Assembly (NCBI RefSeq): GCF_039831995.1
Contig: NZ_JBDOIO010000003.1
Location: 3,834,325-3,898,324, forward strand
Direction of reading: 5' to 3'
DNA: 64,000 nt
From: Paenibacillus pabuli
GTDB lineage: Bacteria; Bacillota; Bacilli; Paenibacillales; Paenibacillaceae
Made by a program: the position numbers and the translations under genes. This document shows positions 1 to 8,528 of this stretch, one piece after another (within the stretch, counting starts at the first letter, position 1; each line of letters starts with the position of its first letter). The notes beneath the pieces were generated by a model, which was not told the origin of the DNA, searched no databases, and worked only from the letters and a program-made list of their open reading frames with translations.

Positions 1-228
1 GTTCTTCGGCAGCAATGCCGTATGCGGAATCGGAATGCCAAGCGGATGACGGAACAATGCCGTTACAGCAAACCAGTCGGCAAGCCCCCCTACCAATCCC
101 GCTTCAAATGAACCCACCAGCAGCTTGCCTACAACACTGCCCTGAAACGGCAATGAGGCGGCAAAACCCGCTCCCATCACAACGAGAGACCAGGCTGCTG
201 CTTTTTTGGTTTGTTTAGGTTTAGCCAT
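1..228 (-). CDS. DUF445 family membrane protein (partial, C-terminus off the left edge)
   Basis: The reverse strand from ATG at 228 encodes 76 residues that run off the window. After a basic N-terminus (MAKPKQTKK) comes a hydrophobic helix (about residues 12-30), then a region reading GLVGGLADWFAVTALFRHP followed by a PIPHTALLP motif. That combination is the hallmark of DUF445 (YheB/YtwJ-like) membrane proteins, whose function is unknown. A GGAG ribosome binding site precedes the ATG by about 8 nt. The remainder of the protein, normally more than 350 residues, lies outside. Family assignment is firm from the motif; no biochemical role can be offered. Confidence 0.85.
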   Translation of the reverse strand, partial: MAKPKQTKKAAAWSLVVMGAGFAASLPFQGSVVGKLLVGSFEAGLVGGLADWFAVTALFRHPLGIPIPHTALLPKN

Positions 229-583
229 TATTCTTGCTCCTTTATCATTAATCACACGTCTTAGACCTCCTGGACCTACCCGTGCATATTCCGTTCTTTT
301 TCGAATGTGATTATTCAAAGCCGTTAATCAGCATTTTACATTATTTCGCTTCCACATCCCGTATACTTCATCTTATCACCCGCAAGCACCAAAACCAAAC
401 CTCTAGTTGCCAAAAAAGAGCAAAAGGGATTCATTTCCCGTAAAATTGCTGCCTAACTTTTTCCATTCCCCAAAAGCTTTTAGTATAATCAGGAAAGATG
501 GCCTTTCATATACGATTGGCTGCCTGGCAGCAGGGTAATTACATATTGGGACAATTGAAGGAACAGGGGAGGAAATTCGGATC
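229..583. other. Intergenic region between divergent DUF445 and aldo/keto reductase genes
   Basis: About 355 bases without a supportable gene. It holds the divergent promoters, including a clear -10 for the reductase at 484-489. A small inverted repeat (GCTGCC/GGCAGC) lies near 519-531 in the reductase leader. Short open frames here lack ribosome binding sites. Confidence 0.6.
460..489 (+). promoter_or_regulatory. Putative sigma-A promoter of the aldo/keto reductase
   Basis: A consensus TATAAT at 484-489 lies 18 bases after a weak -35 (TTTCCA, 460-465). The start codon follows about 95 nt downstream, preceded by GGGGAGGAA. Confidence 0.45.
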
Positions 584-1411
584 ATGAAAAACGTGCAGGA
601 CACAACGACACTCTATAACGGAGTCAAAATGCCTTGGCTGGGTTTTGGCGTATTCAAAGTGAAAGATGGAGAAGAAGTGGTTGAAGCCGTCAAAACGGCC
701 ATTCAGGCGGGTTATCGCAGCATCGATACAGCCAAAGCATACAACAACGAAACCGGTGTAGCCCAAGGTATTCGTGAATCCGGAGTTGCCCGCGAGGATC
801 TGTTCATTACTACCAAAGTATGGAACAGCGACCAAGGCTATGAATCGACACTGGCCGCCTTCGAAGCCAGCATGGAACGTCTCGAACTTGAATATCTTGA
901 TCTCTATCTGATTCATTGGCCAGTCAAAGGCAAGTACAAGGATACATGGAGAGCACTGGAGAAGCTGCACAAGGAAGGGCGTATTCGCGCGATAGGCGTG
1001 AGCAACTTCCAGATTCACCATCTGGAGGATCTCATGATGGATGCCACCATTAAACCTGCTGTGAATCAGGTCGAGCTTCACCCGCTGCTGATCCAATCGG
1101 AGCTTCGTGAATACTGCAGCAAACACCAGATCCAAATTGAGGCCTGGTCTCCACTCGGTCAAGGGAACCTGCTGGAGCATCCGCTTCTTCAGGATATTGC
1201 AGCGAAGCACCGCAAATCTCCCGCACAGGTCATTCTGCGCTGGGATCTTCAAAATGGCATCGTGACCATACCAAAATCCGTTACCCCACAGCGTATTCAA
1301 GACAATGCCTCTCTATATGATTTTGAACTGACTGCGGAAGAGATTGAACAAATCAATGGACTGAACGAAAACAAACGATTCGGGTCAGATCCGGATAACT
1401 TTAACTTTTAG
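584..1411 (+). CDS. Aldo/keto reductase (YvgN/YtbE-like)
   Basis: A 275-residue NADPH-dependent aldo/keto reductase, expected to be a cytosolic TIM barrel reducing aldehydes such as methylglyoxal or glyoxal. The AKR catalytic tetrad is visible as D48, Y53, K78 and H111, in the blocks GYRSIDTAKAYNNE, ITTKVW and DLYLIHWP. The C-terminal cofactor motif IPKSVTPQRIQDN is also present. Length is typical of prokaryotic AKR5-type enzymes. The ATG has a strong GGGGAGGAAATTC ribosome binding site. It is monocistronic and shares a bidirectional terminator with the convergent cupin gene. The exact substrate cannot be read from the sequence. Confidence 0.93.
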   Translation: MKNVQDTTTLYNGVKMPWLGFGVFKVKDGEEVVEAVKTAIQAGYRSIDTAKAYNNETGVAQGIRESGVAREDLFITTKVWNSDQGYESTLAAFEASMERLELEYLDLYLIHWPVKGKYKDTWRALEKLHKEGRIRAIGVSNFQIHHLEDLMMDATIKPAVNQVELHPLLIQSELREYCSKHQIQIEAWSPLGQGNLLEHPLLQDIAAKHRKSPAQVILRWDLQNGIVTIPKSVTPQRIQDNASLYDFELTAEEIEQINGLNENKRFGSDPDNFNF

Positions 1412-1455
1412 GCTCTGTCTTTAGGCAAACCTCGTGAAATATAGGGAAACCAAAA

Positions 1456-1495
1456 AAATCCCGGTTCGAATGCACCTGCATCCGAATCGGGATTT
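1456..1495. terminator. Bidirectional intrinsic terminator
   Basis: A long hairpin with AATCCCG-type arms and TGCA at the top sits between A-rich and T-rich flanks. It can terminate both the reductase (+) and the cupin gene (-). Confidence 0.8.
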
Positions 1496-1518
1496 TGCCG
1501 TTCATTCATTGGAACCGA

Positions 1519-1977
1519 TCAGCCTTTGGAGACCAGCTTGAAATCATCATAGTGGAAACCTGGCGCAACCACACACGTTACCAACACAGGTTCGTCTCCC
1601 AGCGGACGTGCCGTTTGCCATACACCGGCTGGAACAAGCACCTGCGGCGATTGTCCTGCAGCAAGATCCATGCCGAGCACGAGTACTTCCTCATTCTCAG
1701 GGTTTTCCCCTTTGCCGCCCAGTTTCAATTCAATTGGACTTCCGCTGTGCCACAACCACAGCTCATCAGACAGGACCGTGTGCCACTCGGAAATTTCATG
1801 CGGGTGCAGCAGGAAGTAAGTCGAACTTGCAGAGAATCTTGGACCCGAATAAGCTTCCGGCAGAACGGATTGCGGAATTTGATAAGAAGCCTTCCATACT
1901 TCCTTATACCAACCGCCTTCAACGTGGGGCTGCATATCCAGCGCAGCAACCAGAGGCGATAATTCATGTGTCGTCAT
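1519..1977 (-). CDS. Cupin domain protein, DUF985 (Cupin_5) family
   Basis: A 152-residue protein of the DUF985/Cupin_5 family. Characteristic blocks are PHVEGGWYKEVW near the N-terminus, STYFLLHPHEISEWHTV (metal-site histidines of the cupin barrel), DELWLWHSG and the C-terminal VAPGFHYDDFKL. The frame is open 27 codons further upstream. The ATG at 1977 is chosen because GGAAGGAAGGAAACAG precedes it and family homology begins there. Members are small double-stranded beta-helix proteins of poorly defined function, some linked to sugar-nucleotide-type ligands. It is a single gene, convergent with the reductase. Confidence 0.85.
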   Translation of the reverse strand: MTTHELSPLVAALDMQPHVEGGWYKEVWKASYQIPQSVLPEAYSGPRFSASSTYFLLHPHEISEWHTVLSDELWLWHSGSPIELKLGGKGENPENEEVLVLGMDLAAGQSPQVLVPAGVWQTARPLGDEPVLVTCVVAPGFHYDDFKLVSKG

Positions 1978-2108
1978 AACCTGTTTCCTTCCTTCCAAAT
2001 CATATTGGAGACCCTTCATCCAGCGTTTAGCCTCACTCTCCCTACTGTAAAACATCACTGGTCGTTTGTCACCCTTCGGACCCGTTCATTCACTTTGAGC
2101 GAAAATTT

Positions 2109-2122
2109 TGATAGCGTTTACA
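2109..2122 (+). promoter_or_regulatory. Candidate cre (CcpA) operator
   Basis: TGATAGCGTTTACA differs at one position from the Bacillus cre consensus (TGAAARCGYTTWCW). It overlaps the -35 hexamer of the AraC gene promoter, a position that would allow repression by CcpA on preferred sugars. Confidence 0.6.
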
Positions 2123-2146
2123 ACAAACTGGATTTTCCGTTATGAT
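2117..2146 (+). promoter_or_regulatory. Putative sigma-A promoter of the AraC regulator gene
   Basis: TTTACA (2117-2122) and TATGAT (2141-2146) are separated by 18 bases, about 45 bases before the start codon. The -35 lies inside the cre-like site. Confidence 0.6.
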
Positions 2147-2190
2147 ATGGATATAAACGTAAATCAGCTGAAGTAGGGGGGAGCCTGATT

Positions 2191-3042
2191 ATGAGTATGA
2201 TCGAGGATCGAATCGGACCCAAATATCGCATTGGGGAAAATTCATTCACCATTGAATACATGCGCAGACATGAAGGTAACGCCATGCCACAGCCTCACGC
2301 TCATCCATTTTACGAGCTGTATTACCTGCTTGAGGGAGAACGGGTGTATTCCATGAACGGTCAGCTCCTGACCGCCAGCAAAGGTGATCTGATCCTCATT
2401 AATCCACATGATGTACATACAACGTCCAAAGGAAACAGACCCGGATTCGAACGAATCCTTATCGGTTTCTCACCTTCGTTTGCCACGGGGATGGAGCTCG
2501 GGGTGTGCGGTCTGCTCCCATTCGAACGATCCAGGCTGCTTCACTTTCCCGAATCAGAACAGCAAGAGATGGAACGCATGCTCTGGCAGATGCTGCGCGA
2601 ATGTAAGGAGCGCCGACCGCATTATGAGATGGTCGTAAGAAGCCTGCTCGCCCAGCTCCTGATTCATATTCACCGAGTAGAAGAGAATAGCCGCCTGATG
2701 TCACCCGGCACCATTCACCCGATGCAGGACAAGATCGGCGAGATTGCAGCTTACGTGAACAGGCATTATAACGAACCACTTACCCTTGAGGATGCAGCAG
2801 CCCGTTTCTATATCAGTCCATCCTATCTGAGCCGGATGTTCAGTCGGTTTACAGGATTTCGCTTCAGCGAATATTTGAGGGTGGTGCGCGTTCGGGAAGC
2901 GCAGCGGCGCCTGTTGTCCACCCAGGAGCGGGTGCAGTTGATCGCGGAGAAGGTCGGGTTTGAGCACACGGCTCATTTTAACAAAACTTTTAAACAGGTG
3001 ACTGGAACCACCCCCCTGCGCTATCGAAAAGAGCATCGCTAG
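2191..3042 (+). CDS. AraC-family transcriptional regulator with N-terminal cupin sensor
   Basis: A 283-residue regulator. Residues about 20-100 form the AraC-type cupin sensor (PHAHPFYELYYLLEGER, then GDLILINPHDVHTT), which normally binds a sugar. Residues about 180-283 carry two helix-turn-helix motifs: LTLEDAAARFYISPSYLSRMF, then VQLIAEKVGFEHTAHFNKTFK with the family signature TGTTPLRYRK. AGTAGGGGGGAGCC precedes the ATG. The gene converges on a GH28 glycosidase, and its promoter carries a cre-like site, so control of pectin or uronate catabolism is a reasonable inference. The ligand and targets are not shown by the sequence. Confidence 0.9.
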   Translation: MSMIEDRIGPKYRIGENSFTIEYMRRHEGNAMPQPHAHPFYELYYLLEGERVYSMNGQLLTASKGDLILINPHDVHTTSKGNRPGFERILIGFSPSFATGMELGVCGLLPFERSRLLHFPESEQQEMERMLWQMLRECKERRPHYEMVVRSLLAQLLIHIHRVEENSRLMSPGTIHPMQDKIGEIAAYVNRHYNEPLTLEDAAARFYISPSYLSRMFSRFTGFRFSEYLRVVRVREAQRRLLSTQERVQLIAEKVGFEHTAHFNKTFKQVTGTTPLRYRKEHR

Positions 3043-3079
3043 TACGGGGAATCTCAAGAGGTTGAATATAGAAGCCGAG

Positions 3080-3095
3080 TGGGTAGCCCTACCCA
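3080..3095. repeat. Perfect 7-2-7 inverted repeat between convergent genes
   Basis: TGGGTAG-CC-CTACCCA lies 38 bases after the AraC stop codon. No T-run follows it, so an intrinsic terminator is not obvious; it may be a transcript-end hairpin or a protein site. Confidence 0.45.
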
Positions 3096-3208
3096 GATGA
3101 ATGTGTATCCCCGATATTACAAACAGAAAGATATATGGAGATATACGCTACACCACTGCGGCTGAATCTGAATCACGAACGACTTCTATTCATCCGTATT
3201 AAGGACTC

Positions 3209-4822
3209 TTATCTGCGAATGAGCACACCGCTCCTTACCTCAGGTCCCATGGAAATCTGGCGTCCTTCCTCATCGGCATCGTTCTCACGGCACACAATCC
3301 CGGCAGACTCATGTCCTGTTACAATCAGAAGTCGGCCATCAGCCCCCTTGCCCTGGATGCCCTCTATTTCAGCTCCCTTGCACTGGTGCAAATGGATCAA
3401 TGATCCTTCGGTAACTTGGGCATTCAGATTGGCAATTCTCAAGTGCTTCGCATGAGCACACTGTACACCATTTCGTGCAAATACGTTATACCCTTCAATG
3501 ACCAAGCCGTCCAAAGGCATCTCGGGCAGCCCACTTACCAATAAAGCTGTCTCTGCACCTGCACAAACGACATCCGATATTCGAATATCCCGGAACACCG
3601 GGGTCTTTTCGCTAATCTCCTGAAACAGATCGCTGCCGCGGGCTGATCCCTCCATATTCGCATAGAAAAAGGAAAACGAGATGGCTTCCATAATGATATT
3701 TTTCATATAGATACGCTGTATTTCAACATCTTCAACGACTCCACCGCGCCCGCGGGCGCTTTTGAACCTTAGCCCAATATCCGTCCCAATAAACGTACAA
3801 TCCGAAACCCGCACATGCCGTACACCACCCGACATCTCGCTGCCAATAACGAATCCGCCATGACCATGATATACGGTGCAGTCCCGAATTGTAATATATT
3901 CAGATGGCAAACCGAGCTCTCGGCCTTCAGCATCCTTGCCGGATTTCAGGCAGATCGCATCATCCCCCACATCGAACACGCTGTGCTCCACGACAACATG
4001 TCGGCATGATTCGATATCCAGCCCATCCCCATTCTGAGAAAACCACGGGTTTCGTACACTCACATTACGTATGGTAACATGCTCCGATGCCCATGGATGC
4101 AAATTCCAAGCAGGTGAGTTCTGAAACGTTGGACCATCCAGCAGCACCCGTTTGCATCGGCGCAAACTGACCATGTTCGGACGTAAAAAGTCCCTGATCC
4201 CCTCATAAGCTGACAGGTCGCGCTCCTGCTCCATATGAAGCCGGTTGGCTACAGCGCCACCTTCGAGAGCCGAGGCAGAAGGCCACCAGATTTCTTCATT
4301 TTCACCGGAATGCTCCACCACTCCACCGGAAGCAACCAGTCGACTCCATTGTGAAGCGGTCATCTTGGACCGTTTGACCGGGCGCCATGCTTCTCCGCTA
4401 CCATCCCATATTCCCTCACCTGTAATCGCGATATCCTCCAACAATTCTCCGTCAATTGGAGATTGGCATCTCACCACCTGCCACCCCTCGAAGCTCGAAG
4501 CAATCAGAGGATAATGATCAAACTGACGACTGAACGTAACCAATGCTCCAGCCTCTGCATGCAGCTCAATTCGGCTGCGCAGCACAATCGGACCTGTCAG
4601 CCAGACTCCTGCCGGAATAACAATTCGTCCGCCGCCCGCTTCAGCACACGCCGCTATAGCCAGCCTGAACACCTCCGTGTTGTCATACACGCCGTCTCCT
4701 TGGGCTCCATAGTCCGTAATTCGGAAATCCTGAGCAGGAATGTCAGGTAGAGCAACCTCATAGGCTTTCATATTAGCTTGGATACCTTCTCCGGTACCTA
4801 ATGGGGAGTAGTATGTATTCAT
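3209..4822 (-). CDS. Glycoside hydrolase family 28 (polygalacturonase-like)
   Basis: A 537-residue right-handed beta-helix enzyme expected to hydrolyse galacturonan or rhamnogalacturonan oligomers. The N-terminal segment FRITDYGAQGDGVYDNT (about 33-49) is typical of bacterial pectin-degrading beta-helices. All four GH28 catalytic motifs are recognisable: N264-G-D266 (the NTD motif), D287-D288 (GDDAICLKSG), G320-H321-G322 and R352-x-K354. There is no signal peptide, so it probably acts in the cytoplasm on imported oligosaccharides. GAGG lies 12 nt before the ATG; M18 is a weaker alternative start. It converges with the AraC gene and has no operon partner. Confidence 0.88.
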   Translation of the reverse strand: MNTYYSPLGTGEGIQANMKAYEVALPDIPAQDFRITDYGAQGDGVYDNTEVFRLAIAACAEAGGGRIVIPAGVWLTGPIVLRSRIELHAEAGALVTFSRQFDHYPLIASSFEGWQVVRCQSPIDGELLEDIAITGEGIWDGSGEAWRPVKRSKMTASQWSRLVASGGVVEHSGENEEIWWPSASALEGGAVANRLHMEQERDLSAYEGIRDFLRPNMVSLRRCKRVLLDGPTFQNSPAWNLHPWASEHVTIRNVSVRNPWFSQNGDGLDIESCRHVVVEHSVFDVGDDAICLKSGKDAEGRELGLPSEYITIRDCTVYHGHGGFVIGSEMSGGVRHVRVSDCTFIGTDIGLRFKSARGRGGVVEDVEIQRIYMKNIIMEAISFSFFYANMEGSARGSDLFQEISEKTPVFRDIRISDVVCAGAETALLVSGLPEMPLDGLVIEGYNVFARNGVQCAHAKHLRIANLNAQVTEGSLIHLHQCKGAEIEGIQGKGADGRLLIVTGHESAGIVCRENDADEEGRQISMGPEVRSGVLIRR

Positions 4823-5282
4823 CGTTCAGAACATCCTCTCTTCTCTGTATTGGGATTGGACTGTGATCGATATGGCATAACTTCAAGAAATGAGTATTAT
4901 CACCCATCATATCAACGGGATTTGGACCAAGGTTGTGCTTTTTTGCCATGTAGCGTTAGAATTTGAGGTTATTTGTTCCATTACCTTGGACATATGATAG
5001 GTATCAACATCAGTATACTCTATACATCTATTCCAAAGGTTGTAAAACTTCTAGGAGAATCGATTCATTTTTCTGTCAGGATTCGTCACAAACAAATTAC
5101 CAACTTAACAAATAGTTAACACAAATCCTGGCCTCAGCCCTATTCAACCCCATACTTATGTCACGTTTTATTACAAACCAATTGCCAGAAGAAGGATGAC
5201 TATGTATGATTAAATAACTAGTTTCAATTTATTCCTTATTATTCCTTTTTCAAACCAACGTTGCAGAAAGGATGGGTTACTC
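4823..5282. other. Intergenic region between divergent GH28 and amino-acid ABC operons
   Basis: About 460 AT-rich bases holding the divergent promoters. I see no T-box, riboswitch or coding frame with a start signal. The stretch nearest the ABC operon (5180-5260) is very AT-rich and probably contains its promoter. Confidence 0.5.
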
Positions 5283-6011
5283 TTGATTGAATTTAGGGGT
5301 GTGCAGAAGCACTTTGGTCATTTTCATGTCCTCAAAGATATTCATCTTCACATTGAAGAAGGAGAGGTCGTTGTCATCATTGGCCCTTCCGGCTCCGGTA
5401 AAAGTACACTGCTCCGCTGCATCAATCGTCTCGAGACCATTACGGAAGGCGAACTCGTCGTCAGCGGTGTCCCTTTACATCAGAAAAAGGTGGACATCAA
5501 CCTCTTTCGCCGTGACATTGGCATGGTTTTTCAACACTTCAATCTCTATCCTCACAAAAAAGTCATCGATAACATTACGCTTGCCCCTGTCAAGGTGCGC
5601 AAACAGCCCAAAGAACAGGCAGCCGCTACGGCAATGAAGTATCTGACCCGGGTGGGCATTGCCGACAAGGCAGACAGCTATCCCTCCCAGTTGTCCGGTG
5701 GACAGCAGCAGCGGGTCGCCATCGCACGTGGGCTCGCCATGGAGCCCAAAATCATGCTTTTTGACGAACCTACCTCTGCCCTCGACCCCGAAATGATCGG
5801 GGAAGTGCTGGACGTCATGCGCTCTCTCGCTCATAACGGGATGACCATGGTTGTCGTTACCCACGAGATGGGATTCGCCCGTGAAGTGGCAGACCGTGTC
5901 ATCTTCATGGACGAAGGCCGAATCGTGGAAGAGGCTCCTGCCGCAGAATTTTTCGATAACCCGCGGGAAGAGCGGGCACAGCAGTTCCTAAGCCGCCTAA
6001 TTCATCATTGA
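5283..6011 (+). CDS. Polar amino-acid ABC transporter, ATP-binding protein (GlnQ/ArtM type)
   Basis: A 242-residue ABC ATPase of the polar amino-acid uptake family. Walker A is GPSGSGKST (34-42), the Q-loop lies at Q84, the signature LSGGQQQ at 137-143, Walker B IMLFDEP at 157-163 and the switch histidine at H194 (VVTHEMGFA). The [19 protein letters not shown] and [10 protein letters not shown] segments are typical of GlnQ-like subunits. The start is TTG at 5283, supported by GAAAGGATGGG upstream. It is the first gene of a four-gene operon with its binding protein and two permeases. Confidence 0.93.
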   Translation: MIEFRGVQKHFGHFHVLKDIHLHIEEGEVVVIIGPSGSGKSTLLRCINRLETITEGELVVSGVPLHQKKVDINLFRRDIGMVFQHFNLYPHKKVIDNITLAPVKVRKQPKEQAAATAMKYLTRVGIADKADSYPSQLSGGQQQRVAIARGLAMEPKIMLFDEPTSALDPEMIGEVLDVMRSLAHNGMTMVVVTHEMGFAREVADRVIFMDEGRIVEEAPAAEFFDNPREERAQQFLSRLIHH

Positions 6012-6050
6012 GAATCTTAGAATAATCCATTTTGAAAGGGGTCTTTATTT

Positions 6051-6890
6051 ATGAAAAATGTATTGAAGTGGCCGTCGTTTGTCCTTGTTTTGATTCTTTC
6101 GTTGGTTTTGGCCGGCTGTAGTACGGGAGAAGAATCAACCAACAGCAGCGGTGGTGGTGATGGTGAGAATGCTGCCGCCAAAGGAACGATTGAACAGATT
6201 AGGGAGCGGGGCAAACTGATTGCCGGGGTAAAATACGATACGAAGCTCTTTGGCTTGAAAGACCCGGCAAGCGGCGAAGTGGAGGGATTCGATATTGATA
6301 TCGCCAAGGCGCTCGCCAAACAGATTCTTGGAGACGAGACCAAGGTCGAGCTGAAGGAAGTCACATCCAAAACCCGGATTCCCATGCTGCAGAATGGCGA
6401 CATTGATATCATCATCGCTACCATGACCATCACGGATGAGCGGAAGGAGCAAGTGGATTTCAGTGACGTTTACTTCGAGGCCGGACAGTCCCTACTTGTA
6501 AAAAACGATAGTGCCATCACTGGTTTGGAGAGCCTGGGAGGCGTGAAGGTACTTGCCGTTAAGGGTTCAACCTCTGCGCAAAATATTCGTGAAAAAGCAC
6601 CGGATGCCGAAGTACTGGAATTCGACAACTATCAGGATGCCTTCACTGCGCTCAAAGCAGGCAAAGGCGAGGCACTGACGACGGACAATATCATCCTGAT
6701 CGGCATGCAGCAAACGGACAACAACTACAAGCTGGTTGGTGGCAACTTCACAAGTGAGCCATATGGAATGGCCATCCGCAAAGGCGACACTGCTTTTGTA
6801 GAAGAAGTAAACAGCCTGCTCAAGAGCATGAAGGATAGTGGTGAATACGATACGTTACATGAGAAATGGCTTGGCAGCAAGCCCGAGTAA
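6051..6890 (+). CDS. Amino-acid ABC transporter substrate-binding lipoprotein
   Basis: A 279-residue family-3 solute-binding protein. The signal peptide ends in a lipobox (LVLAGC) with the lipid-modified Cys at about residue 23, then a Ser/Gly-rich linker. Mature-domain blocks include RGKLIAGVKYDTKLFGLKD, GFDIDIAKALAKQILGD and the IIATMTITDERKEQVDFSDVYF motif typical of glutamine, glutamate and aspartate binders. It lies 39 nt after the ATPase gene, with AAAGGGG before the ATG. The precise amino acid cannot be decided from sequence alone. Confidence 0.93.
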   Translation: MKNVLKWPSFVLVLILSLVLAGCSTGEESTNSSGGGDGENAAAKGTIEQIRERGKLIAGVKYDTKLFGLKDPASGEVEGFDIDIAKALAKQILGDETKVELKEVTSKTRIPMLQNGDIDIIIATMTITDERKEQVDFSDVYFEAGQSLLVKNDSAITGLESLGGVKVLAVKGSTSAQNIREKAPDAEVLEFDNYQDAFTALKAGKGEALTTDNIILIGMQQTDNNYKLVGGNFTSEPYGMAIRKGDTAFVEEVNSLLKSMKDSGEYDTLHEKWLGSKPE

Positions 6891-6994
6891 CCTCGATTAA
6901 CGATGAGGGAGCGGCGGTTTCCATCTGTAGGGACTAAACCACCCATACGGCATGAGGCGCCGCTTCACATCTGGAGAACGGAGGCTTCGCCTAC

Positions 6995-7717
6995 ATGGGC
7001 AAATTGGATTTTGATGTATTGTTCAAGCATTCCGATCGTTTCCTGGAGGGATTCCTCAATACGATTCAAGTAAGCATCATGGCTTTGATCGGCAGCTTTA
7101 TCCTTGGAGCAATCATGGCAATCTTCCGGATATCCCCCATCAAGCCGCTCAATTGGATTGGTACGGCTTTTGTGGAATTCATTCGAAATATTCCGCTTCT
7201 GCTGGTCGTGTTCTTCTTTTACCTTGGACTGCCCTCCCTTGGCATTTCACTGGACGGGTTTGTCTCCGGTACGCTAGGTCTTACCATCTACACGGCAGCT
7301 TTTATTGCAGAAGCCATCCGGGCAGGCATTCAGACCGTCCCCCGGGGACAGCTGGAGGCCGCTAGATCTTCAGGTTTGTCCTACGTACAGGCCATGAACC
7401 TGATCATTCTGCCGCAGGCAATCAAGATCGTACTGCCATCCATCGGCAATCAATTTATTAATCTGGTCAAAAACTCCTCCATTCTTGCAGTTGTTGCCGG
7501 CATGGATCTGATGTATTTTGCCGATCTGGTCAATTCGGATACATTCCAGCCCCTGAGCGTGTATACAATTGTTGCACTCTTCTACCTCGTACTGACGCTG
7601 CCACTCAGCTTCCTTGTTCATTATATGGAGCGCAGGTTTGGACAGAGTGACGCCGAAGCACGGAGCAGTAAGGGCAAACCGAAGAAAAACAAGCCGGCAG
7701 GTCAGGTTACGATGTGA
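6995..7717 (+). CDS. Amino-acid ABC transporter permease (HisM/GlnP type), subunit 1
   Basis: A 240-residue inner-membrane permease with about five transmembrane segments. The conserved EAA loop reads EAARSSGLSYVQAMNLIILPQA, followed by NQFINLVKNSSI, a hallmark of polar amino-acid permeases. The C-terminus is basic (SSKGKPKKNKP). GGAGG precedes the ATG. It is paired with the second permease 56 nt downstream; together they should form the heterodimeric channel. Confidence 0.92.
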   Translation: MGKLDFDVLFKHSDRFLEGFLNTIQVSIMALIGSFILGAIMAIFRISPIKPLNWIGTAFVEFIRNIPLLLVVFFFYLGLPSLGISLDGFVSGTLGLTIYTAAFIAEAIRAGIQTVPRGQLEAARSSGLSYVQAMNLIILPQAIKIVLPSIGNQFINLVKNSSILAVVAGMDLMYFADLVNSDTFQPLSVYTIVALFYLVLTLPLSFLVHYMERRFGQSDAEARSSKGKPKKNKPAGQVTM

Positions 7718-7773
7718 TTTAGTCAAACCACGATTCAGCCTTAGTTCCACTCACAGAAGGAGGTCGATGTACA

Positions 7774-8424
7774 ATGGACTTTAGCGGGGCCTATGCCTGG
7801 CCCAACCTTCGTTTCCTGCTGCATGGATTCCTGATTACCCTGCAAGTGGCAGGGCTGTCAATTGTCTTCAGTTTTGTTCTCGGCACCGTGCTGGGTACCG
7901 TCCGATATACGCGTATTCCGGTCCTGTCACAGATCGTTGCGGTTATCGTGGATACGATTCGAAACCTGCCGCTGCTGCTGATCATATTTTTCATTCATAT
8001 TGTCCTGCCCCAGCTGGGGATCAAAATGTCTGTCTTCTGGTCTACCGTCGTTGGACTCAGCCTGTTTGAAGGCGCTATGATTGCAGAAATTGTCCGTAGC
8101 GGGCTCAAATCGGTTGAGCGCGGACAGGTGGAAGCCGCCCGTTCCTCTGGTCTCAGCTATATGCAGACCCTGAGCGGCATCATTATGCCACAGGCACTGC
8201 GCCGCATGTCGCCGCCGATGGTCAGTCAGTTCATCTCCCTCCTGAAGGATACATCCCTGGCCATTATCATCTCCTTGCCGGAGTTGATGCACAACGTGCA
8301 GATCCTTGGCGGCCAGAGCTTCGATTATGTTATCCCTGCTCTTCTGCTCGCAGCGGTATTGTATTTTGTCATCAACTACGCACTTTCCATCTTGGCCCGG
8401 CGTCTTGAGGCAAAAATGAATTGA
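7774..8424 (+). CDS. Amino-acid ABC transporter permease (HisM/GlnP type), subunit 2
   Basis: A 216-residue permease homologous to the preceding subunit. It has the same EAARSSGLSYMQTL loop and an SQFISLLKDTSLA segment, with about five membrane helices. AGAAGGAGGTCG precedes the ATG. It is the last gene of the operon and is followed by a strong hairpin terminator. Confidence 0.92.
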   Translation: MDFSGAYAWPNLRFLLHGFLITLQVAGLSIVFSFVLGTVLGTVRYTRIPVLSQIVAVIVDTIRNLPLLLIIFFIHIVLPQLGIKMSVFWSTVVGLSLFEGAMIAEIVRSGLKSVERGQVEAARSSGLSYMQTLSGIIMPQALRRMSPPMVSQFISLLKDTSLAIIISLPELMHNVQILGGQSFDYVIPALLLAAVLYFVINYALSILARRLEAKMN

Positions 8425-8463
8425 TTCGGTTAGAGCTATGGAAAGGCATAGTGGTTGCACATA

Positions 8464-8503
8464 AGAGTCCAGATAGACACATCTCTGTGTCTATCTGGAC
8501 TCT
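8464..8503. terminator. Strong intrinsic terminator (18-bp perfect stem)
   Basis: Arms beginning AGAGTCCAGATAGACACA pair perfectly around a TCTC loop, then TTTATTATT follows. It lies between the amino-acid ABC operon and the convergent sugar operon. Confidence 0.88.
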
Positions 8504-8528
8504 TTATTATTCTCGTAGATTTTGGATC

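Noticed and set aside
4823..5282. Considered a T-box or amino-acid riboswitch before the amino-acid ABC operon.
   Set aside because: No specifier-loop or T-box sequence (TGGNACC-like) and no terminator/antiterminator pair were seen.
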